Assembly (NCBI GenBank): GCA_964577985.1
Contig: CAZOAR010000002.1
Span: 26,723 to 90,722, forward strand
DNA: 64,000 nucleotides
Direction: 5' to 3'
From: CAZOAR01 sp964577985
Lineage (GTDB): Bacteria > Gemmatimonadota > CAZMKB01 > CAZNLH01
This document shows, one piece after another, positions 26,892-35,332 of the stretch. The first letter of the stretch is position 1; each line of letters opens with the position of its first letter. A program made the translations under genes and the position numbers. Under the pieces are notes generated by a model, which was not told the origin of the DNA, made no database searches, and saw nothing but the letters and a program-made list of their open reading frames with translations.

Positions 26892-28232
26892 TCAACCGTT
26901 TATGATATGAGGGGTAATGAAGATAAGGAGGTCACTTCGCTCTTCTTTCAAGCTCTTGTGACTGAAGAGCCTTCCCAGGAGCGGGATGTCTCCGAGAAGC
27001 CACAGCTTCGACACGGTCTCACCGCGATTCTCCTTCAGCAGGCCTCCTATGACGATCGTCTCGCCGTCCTTGACCCGTATACTGGTCTCGCTGCTCCTCT
27101 TGGTTGTGATCGGCACCTGGTACTCGACCGGGCCGGAATAACCCGAGATCTCCTCGATAGTCGGCTCGACCTGCATGGTTATGGTCTTACCCTCATTGAC
27201 GCGCGGCGTGACCTTCAGAGTGATTCCGATGTCGATGTATTCAAAACTCGCGACGTCCTGCGATTCCGCCGCGAAGCTGAACCGGTTCACCGTCTGGATA
27301 GGGACAGACGTCGTGACCGCTATTTCTGCCTCCTGGTTGTTCAATGTCGTTATCCTCGGATTCGATATCAGCTTGGAGTTCGTTTCCTGGCTGAGGATGT
27401 CGATAGCACCCTGAAGATCCTTGCCTGACAGCATACCCCACTTGAAGATCGATCCTACCTGTTCTGACGTTCCACTGGTGCTGCTGCTGCCCGACTGGTA
27501 TTTTTCCTCTATCGAGAGCTTCGAATAGAGCAGTTGAAGCGTGTTAGGCCACGCGATCCCGACCTGGTCATTCTTGTTGAACAGTGCCTCAACGATTCTG
27601 GCTTCTATCATGACCTGAGGCTCAGGCACGTCTATTCGGGATATGATCTTTTCAACATCCCTGATCACGTGAGGCTGATCGTTCACGATGAGTACTTCCG
27701 ACTGGACGACCGCCTCTTCACCACCTCCCATGGTGCGTCTGAAGGTCTGAACCTTTCCACCCTCCGTCAGTATTCCCTCCACAGCCTTCTTTACATCCGC
27801 ACCGTCCACATACCGGAGATCGAAGACACCCACTTCTCTGGGCTTTGGAGGTACCTTGTTCTCTCCGGGCTTCACCAGAATGACATTTTCATCCCGGGAA
27901 AACGCATAATCATTGGCCTTCAGGATGTTGCGAAGCGCCTCATCTACGGTTACCCCGTGGAGCCGCACCGTGACCTGGCCCGCCACGTCAGGTCCAGCCA
28001 CAATGTTGAGGCCGTTCTGCTCCGCGAGAAGCCGCAGGACATTTCGGAGGTCCGCGTTCTTGAAGTCCATTGTGAGGAGATTCTCTCCCGCGTCACCGCT
28101 GGAGACCTTGAAGTAGTCACCCTCAGGCCAGCCCTCCAGCTCGGCCTCGAGGCAGCAGGGCGTCGCCAGGAGAATAGCCGCCAGTAATATGACCCATAAC
28201 GCCTTTATTGTCTTGTCGTTATTCAACATCAT
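26892..28232 (-). CDS. pilQ: type IV pilus secretin
   Basis: The 446-residue protein has a signal peptide, a secretin/TonB short N domain (LLTMDFKNADLRNVLRLLAEQNGLNIV, written here in part), an N1-type domain (FDLRYVDGADVKKAVEGIL) and the C-terminal secretin core with the VPI/QT loop (TTSVPIQTVNRF), VKDGETIVIGGLL and LFSHKSLKEERSDLLIFITPHI. It forms the outer-membrane gate for the pilus. It is shorter than proteobacterial PilQ because it lacks AMIN domains. The GTG-ATG-ATG cluster at 28235-28227 overlaps the pilP-like gene; 28232 is chosen. Confidence 0.92.
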   Translation of the reverse strand: MMLNNDKTIKALWVILLAAILLATPCCLEAELEGWPEGDYFKVSSGDAGENLLTMDFKNADLRNVLRLLAEQNGLNIVAGPDVAGQVTVRLHGVTVDEALRNILKANDYAFSRDENVILVKPGENKVPPKPREVGVFDLRYVDGADVKKAVEGILTEGGKVQTFRRTMGGGEEAVVQSEVLIVNDQPHVIRDVEKIISRIDVPEPQVMIEARIVEALFNKNDQVGIAWPNTLQLLYSKLSIEEKYQSGSSSTSGTSEQVGSIFKWGMLSGKDLQGAIDILSQETNSKLISNPRITTLNNQEAEIAVTTSVPIQTVNRFSFAAESQDVASFEYIDIGITLKVTPRVNEGKTITMQVEPTIEEISGYSGPVEYQVPITTKRSSETSIRVKDGETIVIGGLLKENRGETVSKLWLLGDIPLLGRLFSHKSLKEERSDLLIFITPHIING

Positions 28233-28776
28233 CACCGCCTTCGAGGTTGAGGACTATCTTACCCCGGCCCCTCTTGAGAACAACAGAGTCCTGATGGATA
28301 CTGACGACCTCTGCGCCGTCGATGTCGTCTCCCCTTCTCAGGACCGAATCGTTGATCAGCACTACCGCATCGTCGTCTTTCCAGGATATCGCGGTGAGGA
28401 GTAGGTCTGGTTCCCGGGTTGTTTCAGATGTCCCGGGGGATTCTTTTCCTGAAATAAAGGGATCGCGTCCCCAGGTCGAATATACGGGGACTACTTCATC
28501 TTCTGTCCCCACGGAGTACGATGCCATACCAGACTGGACGACGGCAAGCTGTTCGCTCATTTCCCTGAATGCTGTGCCGCTTTCCTCTTCAACCCCCTCC
28601 GACGTCGATGAGTCCGAATATCGCCGTTTACTCCCCATTGAGAAGAAGAGTATCAGACTGAATATCAGCATGCCACCATAGGCGAGCCACTTCTTCTCTT
28701 TCGCAGGGCCTCCCCCACCGGATCTGTCGGCAAGACGATCGGTGATGGGTGACAGAAACTTCCTTACAGCGTCCAT
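28219..28776 (-). CDS. pilP: PilP-like inner-membrane lipoprotein substitute
   Basis: The 185-residue protein has one membrane helix (about residues 33-48), a Ser/Glu-rich linker and a C-terminal beta domain with WGRDPF near residue 103, LTAISWKDDDAVVLINDSVLRRGDDIDG (written in part) and VVLKRGRGKIVLNL. That is the pattern of PilP/GspC homology regions, which touch the secretin N domains. Unlike PilP it has no lipobox and is anchored by a helix. Its position between pilO and pilQ is the pilP position. The family call is inferred from context and pattern. Confidence 0.75.
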   Translation of the reverse strand: MDAVRKFLSPITDRLADRSGGGGPAKEKKWLAYGGMLIFSLILFFSMGSKRRYSDSSTSEGVEEESGTAFREMSEQLAVVQSGMASYSVGTEDEVVPVYSTWGRDPFISGKESPGTSETTREPDLLLTAISWKDDDAVVLINDSVLRRGDDIDGAEVVSIHQDSVVLKRGRGKIVLNLEGGDDVE

Positions 28777-28787
28777 TCTTGACTACC

Positions 28788-29384
28788 TCACAACCTTTCG
28801 TCCGCGGCGCTGACTCCGCGCCTTATATAAACCATCATGGAGAAATTCGATTCCAGATCCTCCCGCCGGCCTGAGATACGGCTTATCTCCAGTTCGCCAA
28901 AGGAGGCGAAATATGGCAGATCCTCGAGTGACCGCAGGAATCTCCCGATCGGGACATAATGTCCTCTGGCAACCAGTTGAAACGGAAGGACCAGCACTTT
29001 ACCGTCTCCGGCTGTGGCATCTCCGTTGTCGGACGAAAACAGATCGGCAAAGGGTACTCCCACATAGGTGACTACGCAGTCGTTGCTCTTTCCGGTCTTG
29101 ATTATTTCCTCGGCCATCCCCCTGACCTGCTTTGCCCCCGGAAGCGTAGAGAAGAACCTGGTGCGCTCTTTCTCGAGGGAGACATATTCATCATGATACC
29201 GGGAGAGATTCTTTGTATCATCCGTCCAGGAGGAAACAAGCGACTCCATCTCAGCGATGTCCTGGCCAATTCCCTTGAGCTCTTTGCTCTGTTTGACAAA
29301 GATGAAGCTGTACCACAGGAAGATGATTGCCGCCATAGCACAGACACCCAGAAGCAACCTCTTATTTTCTGCAATTCGTCCCAC
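28788..29384 (-). CDS. pilO: type IV pilus alignment protein
   Basis: The 198-residue bitopic protein has a short cytoplasmic tail, one membrane helix (about residues 10-28), a coiled coil with a Lys/Glu pattern to about residue 75 and a ferredoxin-like domain ending in FASFGELEISRISGR. This is the PilO layout. It would pair with the PilN part of the neighbouring fusion to form the inner-membrane alignment complex. GTG start; it lies 19 bases after the pilM-pilN fusion. Confidence 0.85.
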   Translation of the reverse strand: MGRIAENKRLLLGVCAMAAIIFLWYSFIFVKQSKELKGIGQDIAEMESLVSSWTDDTKNLSRYHDEYVSLEKERTRFFSTLPGAKQVRGMAEEIIKTGKSNDCVVTYVGVPFADLFSSDNGDATAGDGKVLVLPFQLVARGHYVPIGRFLRSLEDLPYFASFGELEISRISGRREDLESNFSMMVYIRRGVSAADERL

Positions 29385-29403
29385 TGGATCTTTGACCTCT
29401 CTA

Positions 29404-31221
29404 CTAAAGAAGCATCTTGTTTTCTTCGAACGGCCTTATGACAACGCACTTTATCGAGAATTCCACTGCTTCACCGCCGGAGCCTTCTATCTCATCCATG
29501 CCAATGAGCTCAGGATCACGGAAGAACGGCGAATTCTCAAGATCAAGCATCATCGCGGACAGGATTGGCTCAGAGAGAGCCCGGGGAGACAATAAAGTGC
29601 CCTCCATTCCCAGCTCCCATCTCTTCTCTTCCTTCACCACAACCGTCTCTTCTCCCTCGCCTTCGTACTCCTCTGAGTCCTGTGGCGTCTGCTTGTCCTC
29701 GTCCTTTCCGGCTCCCCCTCTCCTTACCAGAAACAGGTCCTCAAGCACGACCCCCTCCGGTATCCTGTGGCTGATATCCATCAGAAGATCAGGGGTGAGA
29801 TCATGGTTGAGGATGACCTTCTTGATAAGATTGTCCATGCCTTTCATACGCTCCTGGATGTTTCGTATGTCCTGAAAAGAAGGATCAGAGCGGATCTTTT
29901 CCCAGGACATCTCCATCCCCTTCAGTTTCGTGGTGTCAACGCGTTTTCTGACCTCCATGTTTACAGACGCCCCTGCGAGCAGGAGAGCCATGATTCCCGC
30001 GGCCGTACTGAGCAGCTTCTTCTCCATCACCGTTCTCTTGATGTCCTGGACGCCGGTGGTGATCAGGTTTATTCCGTCACCCTTCTCCAGTGCCAGTCCC
30101 ACCGCTACAGACCATGATAGTCCGAGCTTTCTCAGTCCCTTCAGGGCCTCCTCTTCCAGGGGGAGTTGTTTCGCTTCGAGTTCCCTGCTCAGATCGAGCG
30201 TCTCGACCGGCTGACCGAGACTGGAACTCAGGTACTCCCGCAGATTCAGAAGCGCTGCAGACCCTCCGGTCAGCCACAGCTTCCCTACGTTGTCGATGCC
30301 GTAGTTCCGGGCGGCGTATTTGATGGATCTGTCGATTTCATTCGCGAGACGCTCCGCTGCTGGTCTGACCAATGCCTGAATACTGGAGAATGGAATGCCA
30401 TCTTCCGTGTATTCGGGGGTCTCGCCCAGAGGTATACCATATTTGCACTTGATCTCCTCGGCCCTTTCGAGGTCGATCGAGAATTCTTCCCCTTTGTAGG
30501 TGACCTTACCCATCAACGACTCCGTCATCGCCTTCCCGGCCGTCATGATATCCCTGGAGAACTCGAGTGTGTCCCGGGAAAAGAAGGATATGCTGGTAAT
30601 CCTTTCACCAATGTCGATTACCACGTTTACGTCCTCTTCTCCATGCTTCAGGTTGCCGAGTACGTTACTGATAGCGAGGGGCGCGACCGTCACTACAGAC
30701 GGTGGAAGGCCTATTTTTCGCGTACTGGAAAGAAGTCTGTTGATCCACTCTCGCCGGGCGACGACCACCAGTATCTCCAGTTCACCGCTCTTCTTCTTGT
30801 CAAGAACCTTGAAATCATATGCCGCGTCCTCTATGGAGTATGGCAGGAATCTGTCCACGACCCATGGAATTGCAGCCTTGAGTTCGCCCCTCGGCATGGG
30901 AGGGACTTCGACGCGCCTGACCATGACCGAGGACCCCTGCACCGAGATAATGACGTTGTTGATCTCCTCTTTTCGACCCTTGAGCGATTCCTTTATAAGA
31001 GGCATGACATCTTCTATCCACTCATCATCCTTCTTCTCCACAGCGGGGCGCTTTGCTGAGATGCCAGTAATCGTTTCGATCGTCCTGCCCTTCCGCCTGA
31101 ACAGAACCATCTTGACCGATTGGGCTCCGATGTCGATCCCGAGCGTGACTTTCTTCTTCATCTTGAGGGGATCGCTGATGAATTCTCTCAGAGCGTTCTT
31201 CTTTCGACTCTTCGCTATCAT
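29404..31221 (-). CDS. PilM-PilN fusion protein of the pilus alignment complex
   Basis: Residues about 20-370 are PilM, an actin-like ATPase: LGIDIGAQSVKMVLF, NVVIDIGERITSISFF and KLWLTGGSAALLNLREYL. A membrane helix follows (LLSTAAGIMALLLAGASV, about residue 400), then a coiled coil and a PilN-type ferredoxin-like domain with ISHRIPEGVVLEDLFLVRRG, ending FSIKCVVIRPFEENK. A long acidic Glu-rich insert lies inside the PilN part. In most bacteria these are two genes. The ATG at 31221 shares bases with the TGA of the ATPase gene (ATGA), so they are coupled. It links cytoplasmic assembly to the inner-membrane ring. Confidence 0.88.
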   Translation of the reverse strand: MIAKSRKKNALREFISDPLKMKKKVTLGIDIGAQSVKMVLFRRKGRTIETITGISAKRPAVEKKDDEWIEDVMPLIKESLKGRKEEINNVIISVQGSSVMVRRVEVPPMPRGELKAAIPWVVDRFLPYSIEDAAYDFKVLDKKKSGELEILVVVARREWINRLLSSTRKIGLPPSVVTVAPLAISNVLGNLKHGEEDVNVVIDIGERITSISFFSRDTLEFSRDIMTAGKAMTESLMGKVTYKGEEFSIDLERAEEIKCKYGIPLGETPEYTEDGIPFSSIQALVRPAAERLANEIDRSIKYAARNYGIDNVGKLWLTGGSAALLNLREYLSSSLGQPVETLDLSRELEAKQLPLEEEALKGLRKLGLSWSVAVGLALEKGDGINLITTGVQDIKRTVMEKKLLSTAAGIMALLLAGASVNMEVRKRVDTTKLKGMEMSWEKIRSDPSFQDIRNIQERMKGMDNLIKKVILNHDLTPDLLMDISHRIPEGVVLEDLFLVRRGGAGKDEDKQTPQDSEEYEGEGEETVVVKEEKRWELGMEGTLLSPRALSEPILSAMMLDLENSPFFRDPELIGMDEIEGSGGEAVEFSIKCVVIRPFEENKMLL

Positions 31222-32045
31222 TGCATATTCCAGTTTCTGGCGACCATTCTCACAGTCTCCGGGCTCACAATATCCACATTCCTCTCTTTCATCGAGATGA
31301 GCGAGTGGCAACACATGGAGTTCGCTTTCAAAGGATTACCTCTGCTGAAGCACCATATCTCGTTGACAGCCATATCATCGAAAAGCATCTCGACGTTCCC
31401 GCAGCCCGCCTTCCTCAGCCTGTGAAAGATATATTCCTTCAGATCATCGGGGTCGAGCGGGTTGATCGTGTAGACAAGGTCCACCCTGATATCGCGAGAG
31501 CCGCTCCCGGTGATCTTGTCGAGAAGACCCGTCCTGCCCAGCATTACCACGTTCATGAGACCCGCCCCGTCGAACTGACACCTCAGAAGTTCCCCGAGGA
31601 CCTGAATGTTTCCGGTAGACAACCTCTCTCCGTCGTCGATCACGAGAACCAGGGTTTTCCCCTCTTCTATGACACTTCTGAACGCATAATCATGTATAGC
31701 TTGTCTACACTCGAGTCTTGTCCGGTATTTCGCGCCAATGTCCAGTGCTCGACAAATCTGCTGAAGGAACTTGAATTCTGATCCGGAGTCCGGTCTCGGC
31801 AGCAGCTTTACGATGGAATTCTTCCTTCGGGCCTGCAGGCGATCGATCAGGACCCTGGCGAGAGCTGTCTTTCCCACCCCCGATTCGCCGAGAATGACAT
31901 CAATTCCACCCCGCATATGAAGAGACAGTTCGATTCTCCTGATGCACCAGGCATAATCCCGGGTCGGGAAAAAGAATTCCGGGTCCGGCTCGGCGGCGAA
32001 CGGATCTTTCTTCAATCGAAGAGATTCGTAGTATTTCACTTGCAT
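31218..32045 (-). CDS. ExeA/GspA-like AAA ATPase
   Basis: A 275-residue AAA+ ATPase with the family N-terminus YYESLRLKKDPFAAEPDPEFF (written in part), Walker A GESGVGKTALA (about residue 54), Walker B TLVLVIDDGERL and a C-terminal helical domain. ExeA-type ATPases help secretins insert or assemble through peptidoglycan. Here the peptidoglycan-binding C-terminal domain of ExeA is absent. Its place in a pilus operon is common in Deltaproteobacteria and FCB-like phyla. GGAGG is three bases before the ATG at 32045; the frame is open upstream but not family-like. Confidence 0.85.
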   Translation of the reverse strand: MQVKYYESLRLKKDPFAAEPDPEFFFPTRDYAWCIRRIELSLHMRGGIDVILGESGVGKTALARVLIDRLQARRKNSIVKLLPRPDSGSEFKFLQQICRALDIGAKYRTRLECRQAIHDYAFRSVIEEGKTLVLVIDDGERLSTGNIQVLGELLRCQFDGAGLMNVVMLGRTGLLDKITGSGSRDIRVDLVYTINPLDPDDLKEYIFHRLRKAGCGNVEMLFDDMAVNEIWCFSRGNPLKANSMCCHSLISMKERNVDIVSPETVRMVARNWNMQ

Positions 32046-32141
32046 CACCTCCAACCAATTCCAGGATGTCAATCCTGCCCCATTCGGAATACATGCCTCC
32101 CGTATCGAACCGGGCAACCGAAATCGGGCCGACATCTTCAA

Positions 32142-33302
32142 CTACACGGTGAATGATACCGTCGACCCGTCACTGAATGTAATCGTAAATGATGTACCCC
32201 TCATATCCACGTTGCTCGCCCCCCCACTCTGGGCGTCCTTGAATTTCTTGTACTCGATCTTCACATTGCTGCCGTCGCTTATTACAACCGCCGAGAATGT
32301 TTTTGTTTCTCCACTGCCGCCCCTCGGATTGTTGCTGTCGAAGACCTTAGTACCGCCGATCTTTATTTCTTCATACCAGGCACTGGTCGCGTAGACTGCC
32401 TTGATGGACGTGATCGATATGTCGCTGCCGCTGTTGTTCTGAACAACAAACTCGACGTCTCGGTGGCCGTTCCCCTTAGCCTTGGCGGACCCCCCCAGCA
32501 GGGTAAGGCCGCCCGATCCCCCTGCCTGACTCCAGAGATCACCAGGCAACCTGATGTTGGACACGGCGTCTGACCCGGGCAGAAGAGATATATAGAGGAC
32601 AGAAGTGTCCGACGTAGTGGAGTAGGTCGCCTGGAGTTGATGGTTTCCTATGGGTATCTGGTTGTTGAACGCGAAGGTGCCGGAAGCGTTCGGAGAGGTG
32701 GTCCGGGTGGTCATGCTTCCCGAACCATCAGGAAACGTTATCCTGAGCGTTACATTGGCGGCGTCAGTTCCCGGAGGGTTCCCCACACCGTCCAGTACTA
32801 CTCCTTCCACGGTATTGCTCTTCAGGTCACTCATACTGCTGGCTATCGTCCTCGTGATAGCGCTTCCGCCGCCACTGCTGCTGATTGTCAGACCTCCGTT
32901 GTAGGTATACTGATTCCCCCATTCATCGGTCTTGAAACCGTTCGCATTCTGGGTAAAATCGATCGCCATGTAAGGGCCATCCCAGGTGCCATAACCCGGA
33001 TTGGTCACGAGCTCGTCAAGGTTGGATGGCAGGCCACCCACGTCACCGAAATAACCAAAATCCGTCCGGACTCCACCAGAGTACAACTCGGGGTTTCCCA
33101 CGATAGCCTGGACGAGTTGATCCATTTCCGCAATGGTACCCTCGAACCTGCTCCGGTCGAGTGTGTCCTGTATCGCTGTCATGGCGACCGTGCTCAGTAT
33201 CCCGATAATTACAATCACCATCAGCATTTCGAGGAACGTAAAACCGCGTCCGGCGGCATCCATCCCCGCCCTTTTGTCAGCATGCAAGAGTGATAATCTC
33301 AT
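32142..33302 (-). CDS. prepilin-like protein with large C-terminal extension
   Basis: A type III signal/prepilin motif, RG-FTFLEMLMVIVIIGIL, sits near residues 19-38 (Glu+5 present), followed by a GspG-like segment with VGNPELYSGG, GYFGDVGGLP and TDEWGNQYTYN. About 240 further residues form beta-rich, Ser/Thr/Gly-rich domains (one like a carboxypeptidase-regulatory domain) that would sit on the pilus surface. The start is uncertain: ATG at 33302 gives a 19-residue leader, ATG at 33263 a 7-residue one (MDAAGRG). Minor pilin or adhesin-type tip pilin are both possible. Confidence 0.8.
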   Translation of the reverse strand: MRLSLLHADKRAGMDAAGRGFTFLEMLMVIVIIGILSTVAMTAIQDTLDRSRFEGTIAEMDQLVQAIVGNPELYSGGVRTDFGYFGDVGGLPSNLDELVTNPGYGTWDGPYMAIDFTQNANGFKTDEWGNQYTYNGGLTISSSGGGSAITRTIASSMSDLKSNTVEGVVLDGVGNPPGTDAANVTLRITFPDGSGSMTTRTTSPNASGTFAFNNQIPIGNHQLQATYSTTSDTSVLYISLLPGSDAVSNIRLPGDLWSQAGGSGGLTLLGGSAKAKGNGHRDVEFVVQNNSGSDISITSIKAVYATSAWYEEIKIGGTKVFDSNNPRGGSGETKTFSAVVISDGSNVKIEYKKFKDAQSGGASNVDMRGTSFTITFSDGSTVSFTV

Positions 33303-33388
33303 GTCTTTGACCGCCTCACCAATTAACAATGCTTCGCGTTATGAGCAATTGCCTGCTCGTTGTCCATAGCAATCGCGTATTCATGGTC

Positions 33389-33407
33389 ATTCCCGCTTGT
33401 CGGGAAT
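33389..33407. repeat. REP-like palindrome ATTCCCGCTTGTCGGGAAT
   Basis: A 19-nt imperfect palindrome in the 197-bp gap between the two prepilin genes. The same motif recurs at 63699-63717 and 63738-63756. Inside an operon such a hairpin can shape mRNA decay. Confidence 0.6.
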
Positions 33408-33499
33408 CTCCCTGGAAAAGGATGCCCGCAGGACGATGCGAGAGACTTCCGTCGTCTTTCAGCGTATGCGCTGCAATCGCCGACGTCATGCCCGATCTC

Positions 33500-33955
33500 C
33501 TAAAATGAGAGGACTATGTTCTCCGAGGATCCGATACTTGTAATGGTCCTCGTGCTGGAACTGTATACATAGGCGACCCCCCAGGCATCCGTGAGAAATT
33601 CACTGTCAGCGGGATCTATGTAGGGCCCGTTCCAGCCGCTCCTTGTGAACCTGTTGTATGATGCTACACCTGCCGGCTTTATCGCAAGATCAAGCAGGCT
33701 GGTGGGCAGCGCCCCGACATCCCCCTCGTAGCCAACGTCGATAAGTCCGCCTCCGGCCGCGAGGCTGGGATTACCAACAATCGCTTTCTTTATCTCTCTC
33801 ATCTCCTCGAGCGTGGCCGATTTGCTGGAAGATTCCAGCATCAGACCCACTCCCGGTATCGCCGCAGCCATGACGAGTGCGACGATCGCGAGCACTATGG
33901 TCAACTCAACCAGCGTGTACCCGGATGTTCCGCCTTTTCTTTCTCTCCACTCCAT
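33500..33955 (-). CDS. GspG-like prepilin/pseudopilin
   Basis: A 151-residue prepilin with a 12-residue basic leader and cleavage site SG-YTLVELTIVLAIVALVM, Glu+5 present. The head has VGNPSLAAGGGLIDVGYEGD and GWNGPYIDPADSEFLTDAWG (written in part), close to the major pseudopilin GspG and to the neighbouring prepilin. GGAG lies eight bases before the ATG. Being the simplest prepilin here, it is the best candidate for the major pilin, but a pseudopilin role is equally possible. Confidence 0.85.
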   Translation of the reverse strand: MEWRERKGGTSGYTLVELTIVLAIVALVMAAAIPGVGLMLESSSKSATLEEMREIKKAIVGNPSLAAGGGLIDVGYEGDVGALPTSLLDLAIKPAGVASYNRFTRSGWNGPYIDPADSEFLTDAWGVAYVYSSSTRTITSIGSSENIVLSF

Positions 33956-34036
33956 CGTGTCATCTCCATTGTGTCGCGCGTTCCATCTTCGTCATATTTG
34001 CCCGGGCGCCCGGTCGTCGGGTAGCACAATGATTCA

Positions 34037-35248
34037 TCAACGCTGTGCTATACCCACCATGTTCCACAGCGGCATGAAGACGCCCAGAGCAAGAAGGAGC
34101 ATCATTCCGCCAAGCCCCACGAGCAGGATAGGCTCGATCGCGGCGGTCAACCTCTTGAGGTGGTAATCGATCTCCATCTCGTAGTGATGCGCTGCCTCAT
34201 TAAGCATTTCTTCCATAGCCCCGGTCTCCTCACCGATCGATACCATCTGCACGAGGAGGGGGGGGAACGTCCCTTCCTGGTTCATAGGCACTGAAAGGCC
34301 GGTCCCACCCATGACCCGCTCTCTGACTCCCTCTATCCAACCTGCTATTATCTTATTGCCCACTGCCTCCCCGACGACGTCGAGCGCCTCCAGTATTGGC
34401 ACACCGCTGCCGGTGAGGATCGCCAGAATCTTAGCGAACCGGGACATTATCCCCTTCAATGTTATCCTTCCCACTGCGGGCAACTTCAGTTTGAGCATGT
34501 CCCGCGTCCTCATCCCACCGTCCGTCCGCAGCAGAAGACGTATCCCGACAGTGATGCCTGCTACGAGTATGAGGTTTATGTACCAGTAGTTATGAAAAAA
34601 GTGGCTGACCCCCATCAGAATTCTCGTGGGAAGCGGCAGTTCCATGTCGAATCTCGCAAAGATGGTCATGAATTTCGGCAGAACATATGTGACCAGCACA
34701 AAAAAGGCGAGAGACATGACTATGATCACCATGACCGGGTATCTCATCGCCGATTTGATCTCTTCCTTCACCTTCTGCTCATACTCGAGGAGCCCGGAGA
34801 GTTTGTCGAGTACTTCATCCAGCCGTCCAGCGGTCTCTCCGGCCTTTATCGTGTTACGATACACAGGAGTGAACACGTCAGGCTGTTTCTTCATCGCCTC
34901 ATACAGGGACGTTCCTTCCTGTATGTCTTTCAGCAGTAGTGAAATGACTTCCCGCATCTCCTTCTTCTCGTTCTGGTCGCGGAGAGACTGGAGGCCTCTT
35001 ACAAGGGGGACGCCCGTCCTGACGAGCGTCTGAAACTGCTTGGTGAACAGGATCATATCATCGGGCTTTACCTTCTTCTCGAACAAGAAGTGGAATCCGG
35101 GGCCCGAATTGCTGCTCTTCCTGATACGAACGGGGACATATCCTATCTGCCCGATCTCCCGTGCGGCTTCCTGGACACTTTCGCCCTCTATCTCACCCTT
35201 GACCAATCCTCCTCTCTCGTTTCTCGCCTGGTAAGCAAAGCGCGTCAT
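34037..35248 (-). CDS. pilC: type IV pilus inner-membrane platform protein
   Basis: A 403-residue GspF/PilC protein with two copies of the GspF domain (FTKQFQTLVRTGVPLVRGLQSL, in part, near residue 75; FAKILAILTGSGVPILEALDVV, in part, near 275) and three membrane helices (about 170-190, 215-235, 375-395), the last ending in LGGMMLLLALGVFMPLWNMV. It is the rotor-like platform acted on by PilB. The start at ATG 35248 (MTRFAYQARN) is the family start. Confidence 0.93.
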   Translation of the reverse strand: MTRFAYQARNERGGLVKGEIEGESVQEAAREIGQIGYVPVRIRKSSNSGPGFHFLFEKKVKPDDMILFTKQFQTLVRTGVPLVRGLQSLRDQNEKKEMREVISLLLKDIQEGTSLYEAMKKQPDVFTPVYRNTIKAGETAGRLDEVLDKLSGLLEYEQKVKEEIKSAMRYPVMVIIVMSLAFFVLVTYVLPKFMTIFARFDMELPLPTRILMGVSHFFHNYWYINLILVAGITVGIRLLLRTDGGMRTRDMLKLKLPAVGRITLKGIMSRFAKILAILTGSGVPILEALDVVGEAVGNKIIAGWIEGVRERVMGGTGLSVPMNQEGTFPPLLVQMVSIGEETGAMEEMLNEAAHHYEMEIDYHLKRLTAAIEPILLVGLGGMMLLLALGVFMPLWNMVGIAQR

Positions 35249-35332
35249 CTCATGCACCCCCACGTCATCGTCCAGCGACCATTGAAGACAACGGACCTCG
35301 AATGCCAATGACAACGCGGAGTGGTCGCACTA

